Assembly (NCBI GenBank): GCA_021234535.1
Contig: CM037832.1
Span: 2,486,359-2,550,358, forward strand
Source: Stichopus chloronotus
Lineage: Eukaryota; Echinodermata; Holothuroidea; Aspidochirotida; Stichopodidae
Reading direction: 5' to 3'
DNA: 64,000 nt
Of this stretch, positions 61,009-64,000 are shown one piece after another (within the stretch, counting starts at the first letter, position 1; the number at the start of each line of letters is the position of its first letter). The translations under genes and the position numbers were made by a program. The notes below the pieces were generated by a model. The model was not told the origin of the DNA, did not search any database, and saw only the letters and a list, made by a program, of their open reading frames with translations.

Positions 61009-63756
61009 GTATATCCTATCGGTGAGTTCTTATTGAAATCGCCCCCATCAAGTCTATGGAAAAGATTGATGGATGATGCTATTTGTTATACCAGCCAAGG
61101 GAGTACCGTCATAAACTAAATTAGATATCGAGGATTTTAGGGGGTAGGCTAAAATGAGGAAGTGACGTAACGAATTCTAAGGCGATCAAGTCATGAGATG
61201 ATCCGCTGCCTTTAAGATTTTGATAGTGTTTAGGAGATACGAGGTACATTTAAAGATTGTTTTAAGGGTTGTTTGGGGAAAAGATAGGCTTTAATAGTTT
61301 GAAATATGGATCGTCTTTACCACCATCACCTTCAACACCATTGTATTCACCTTCATCTTCTTCAACATATGTTCACGGACACCTTAGCAAAGATATGAAA
61401 AATTATAATCGATGAACCGTCGACAGTACCTACCTTTTTCATATCTTCATATTTTATGAACAAAATATTAGGGTCGACCTTGCTCTGTTGCCAGTACGAC
61501 ACTACGTGATCAAACCACGAGCCACGTGGGCCTGTGAAGGTGAAATACAAAAAGGCTAGCAAGTTTGTATTGAGTTTCTCAATTTTGATAAATCAATTTA
61601 TTTACATAAGAAAGAGGGCCTTAAGAATTGACAATCAAACTTAATTGTTGTATTTCATGAAGTATCATTGTCATCTTTATAGAAGTATGCTAAATACTTT
61701 GGGGATTATACTTACTGGTCTCTTGAATAAAATGATGGAAAAAGTCCGACCATTCTTTGTATACATTAAACGGCGGTAGTAGTGAACAGAAATGATACAT
61801 AGAGACGGCCGTATCCTTGGGGTTTCGCGCCACGTAGATAACCTTCGGTCTTTTGAACTTGATGTCACGTGGCAGGTTGCCATATTTGAGGTGTGTCTTG
61901 ATAACTCTTGGTGACTCCATATTGGAGATGAGCTCGTATTGTCCTGGTTTTGTGTCAATCTATGATATTGAAAATAATAAAAAGAAAAACTGACAAAACA
62001 TTACATTGGCTTAAAATCTACGTTGATACCCAGCGCAGCGCACATTGACATCAAACTTGTGTACTTTGAAACAAATTAGTGATATTTATCCACAGCTTTT
62101 CGATCGGGATCGGGAGGGTTATGTGGGAACATGGGGCGAGGTTCCTGTAGCTGTAAACTGGAGAGGTAGTAAGAGAAACTTTAATGATGAGTCAAGCACT
62201 AGCTCCTTAGAAGTAGATGCTTCAGACTATATCGTTCGTGGCGTGAAATCCTGCATTAAAACACATCATATATTTTGTGTAACGACTAACGTCATGCGGG
62301 CTATACCTATAACTTGCAATAAGAATGTTTGTAAGCTTGTTATGTGGGGGAGTTGTAACTGCTAGTAGATTGGGGATAACCGCATTGTTAATTCTAAACT
62401 TGTGACATCTTTTTCATCATAACACTGGCAGGCTTGGCAGGCGTTGCCCGTATTTATTCAAATTCAGTCAATTAATTTCTCTTCCATTGAATAATCGCAA
62501 CCAAAACTTTTTGTAAATTTTGCTTTGTATTATGTATGTTTAGCGTATATTTTGTATTGTTGTACAACGATTTTGTCGGAGTTAAACAGAAAGGAGTGCC
62601 GATTGGATGGACTTGTATTTTCGAGGTAGACCAAATTTCAAATGGGTAGACCACTCCATGTCGAATATTTACAATTGTCGATGCAAGTTCCATGCAGGGT
62701 TGTTATTAACTTACACGAAATTTCACTGGACAACAACTTCAGCGTACCTCGTCCCATCAGGATGCAGTTGAAACAAATTTTCATCGTCAGGCCCACAATA
62801 CAATATATCAGCATCCCCCCCCCCCCCATTCCCTTCTAAATAGGCTCTGGAGTTTACAACTATTTGCGTTCCTGTCATGTCTACACATCACCATGCATCT
62901 ACAACAGCTCCAATTGGATGTTTTTCCAGCATGCTATTGTAAGAATTCTCTAACTTCGGGCGAATATGGTTTAATATCGTTGTTGGGCTATGGTACTTTT
63001 TTGCATGTAAGACAGCTAAATAAGTAAATATTTTTCAAAGGAGAGGCTCGTCCTCTCCTCAAACCCCGTGTAAATAGTTAAATAGACCAGTTAAATAGTT
63101 TTTTATTCCATGTCGAAAGCAGGTAAGGATATGGGATGGTGATACCGTGTTTGTGTGTGTGTGTGCCGGGGTGTGTGTATGTGTGTGACGCCATGCCTTG
63201 TAAATACGATAGCTCAAATTCACATGCGATCAGTAGCGGTCATAGCTTGAAAACGTTTTAAACATGGTATCTTCATATAAAGGAAAGTTGCTTGGTCTGC
63301 AAACTAAATGTGAATGTTGGTTATTTTAAGTAGAAGATCTCTAGTGATTTTCATGGAGTTCAAAGGTTATTTGAGGTCACCAGAGATTGAAGTCTGACTT
63401 CAGTAACTAAGGGTTGATGGAAATATTCCATTAACATTGGGGATCTTGATGAGTAGGTGATTCCTGCCATTTTCTTTTTTTGTTGGTCATAGGTCACTTG
63501 AAGTCAGCAGAAGTCACAATTTGAAAACCTTGTAGACATGGTATCTCAAAAGGCTAAAGTATTTGAACTTCAAAATTGGTACTTGGGTTGTTCTATGTTT
63601 CATTTTTCTCTCTCCTCTTTATGTATAAAGGTATCCTTACCTCACGGATGCGGTTTCCTTGAGGATATTCTAGGTAAGGAATTTCGTCAAAGATGCAGGT
63701 GAATTGTCTCTCCTTGCTTAGAATCTGGCAGACGATATGAAGCGTCCATGTTGTAC
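60141..63756 (-). CDS. Cytosolic sulfotransferase (SULT family), 3' five exons
   Basis: Exons on the minus strand: 63756-63641, 61959-61716, 61531-61434, 60767-60578 and 60262-60141, with GT-AG ends and matching phases; more exons lie beyond 64000. The family transfers sulfate from PAPS to phenols, steroids or amines in the cytosol. Visible blocks: [10 protein letters not shown], the end of the PAPS 5'-phosphosulfate loop; [15 protein letters not shown] with the usual catalytic-region wording (the His of THL is the usual base); [18 protein letters not shown], the 3'-phosphate-binding segment; [26 protein letters not shown]; and [20 protein letters not shown], the conserved C-terminal RKG motif. 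The stop is TAA at 60141-60143 after [12 protein letters not shown]. Subfamily (SULT1, 4 or 6 type) cannot be settled here. No disruption seen, so it looks functional. Confidence 0.92.
60937..61008 (+). repeat. (ATG)24 microsatellite in a sulfotransferase intron
   Basis: Twenty-four uninterrupted ATG units. In one plus-strand frame they read as a run of methionines, in the others as Asp or stop-containing. It lies between sulfotransferase exons 60767-60578 and 61531-61434 and is probably highly variable in length. Confidence 0.97.
61960..63640 (-). other. Large intron of the sulfotransferase gene
   Basis: No exon is needed between 63641 and 61959, since phases match and the protein joins GNRIRE to IDTKPGQYE as in family members. 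It contains a GT-rich stretch near 63150-63190 and a C run at 62815-62826. Confidence 0.6.
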
Positions 63757-64000
63757 CTTCAATGATGTTGAAAGATCGATGATGAAACAGATGGTTAAAA
63801 ACAAAAGAACTTCAATAAAGTTAATTTACAACGAAGGAAAATATAATACAAGAATTAATTTCTAGCTTAATTTCTCAACGAATAGCTCCAAAAACATTCA
63901 CAAGGAAGAGGCTTAAATGGATGGCGATCGTTTTATAATGTAAGGTAAGCAAATGTGTCTTTTTCTTACATGTGATAAGTTTACAAGTCACTTGCCAGTT

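Noticed and set aside
60937..61119. Open frame starting with 24 methionines
   Set aside because: It is an (ATG)n microsatellite in an intron, not a protein start.

Overview
This is a piece of an animal nuclear genome. Its genes have many short exons with GT-AG junctions, long AT-rich introns, no operons, microsatellites and many non-autonomous DNA transposons. The proteins are ordinary metazoan ones: Acinus, CEP89, a cytosolic sulfotransferase and a cathepsin A-like carboxypeptidase. The repeat style and the divergence of the proteins from vertebrates suggest a marine invertebrate, perhaps an echinoderm, but this is inference and I cannot name a species. All gene models were made by translating the sequence and matching splice phases by hand.

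Layout. 1-2780 (minus): 5' end of a serine carboxypeptidase gene (signal peptide exon plus two further exons); the catalytic part lies beyond base 1. 2781-11630: gene-free and rich in transposons. It holds two diverged copies of one unusual element (4526-6195 and 6887-8600), the second nested in a hAT-like element (6706-10132). 11631-34897 (plus): complete Acinus (ACIN1) model, 13 coding exons, 1136 codons, with SAP domain, Lys/Glu-rich region, RRM, RNPS1/SAP18-binding motif and RS tail. 34898-42056: Acinus 3' UTR, then intergenic DNA between two convergent genes. 42057-57007 (minus): complete CEP89 model in 18 coding exons, about 925 residues, mostly coiled coil. One intron carries a 42-bp minisatellite with a 126-bp higher-order period that is open in two frames. 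57008-60140: intergenic, with a GC-rich minisatellite. 60141-64000 (minus): five 3' exons of a PAPS-dependent cytosolic sulfotransferase; its start lies past the right edge.

The genes have no evident common pathway: lysosomal proteolysis, mRNA splicing/exon-junction complex, centriole distal appendages, and sulfate conjugation. The most unusual signal is in the transposon block. Two related elements each carry eight copies of a 16-bp dyad-symmetric motif at nearly the same offsets and in the same orientation order, yet each element uses its own version of the motif at its sites. This looks like a coordinated change of binding-site sequence in a mobile element family, and I do not recognise it from any described family.
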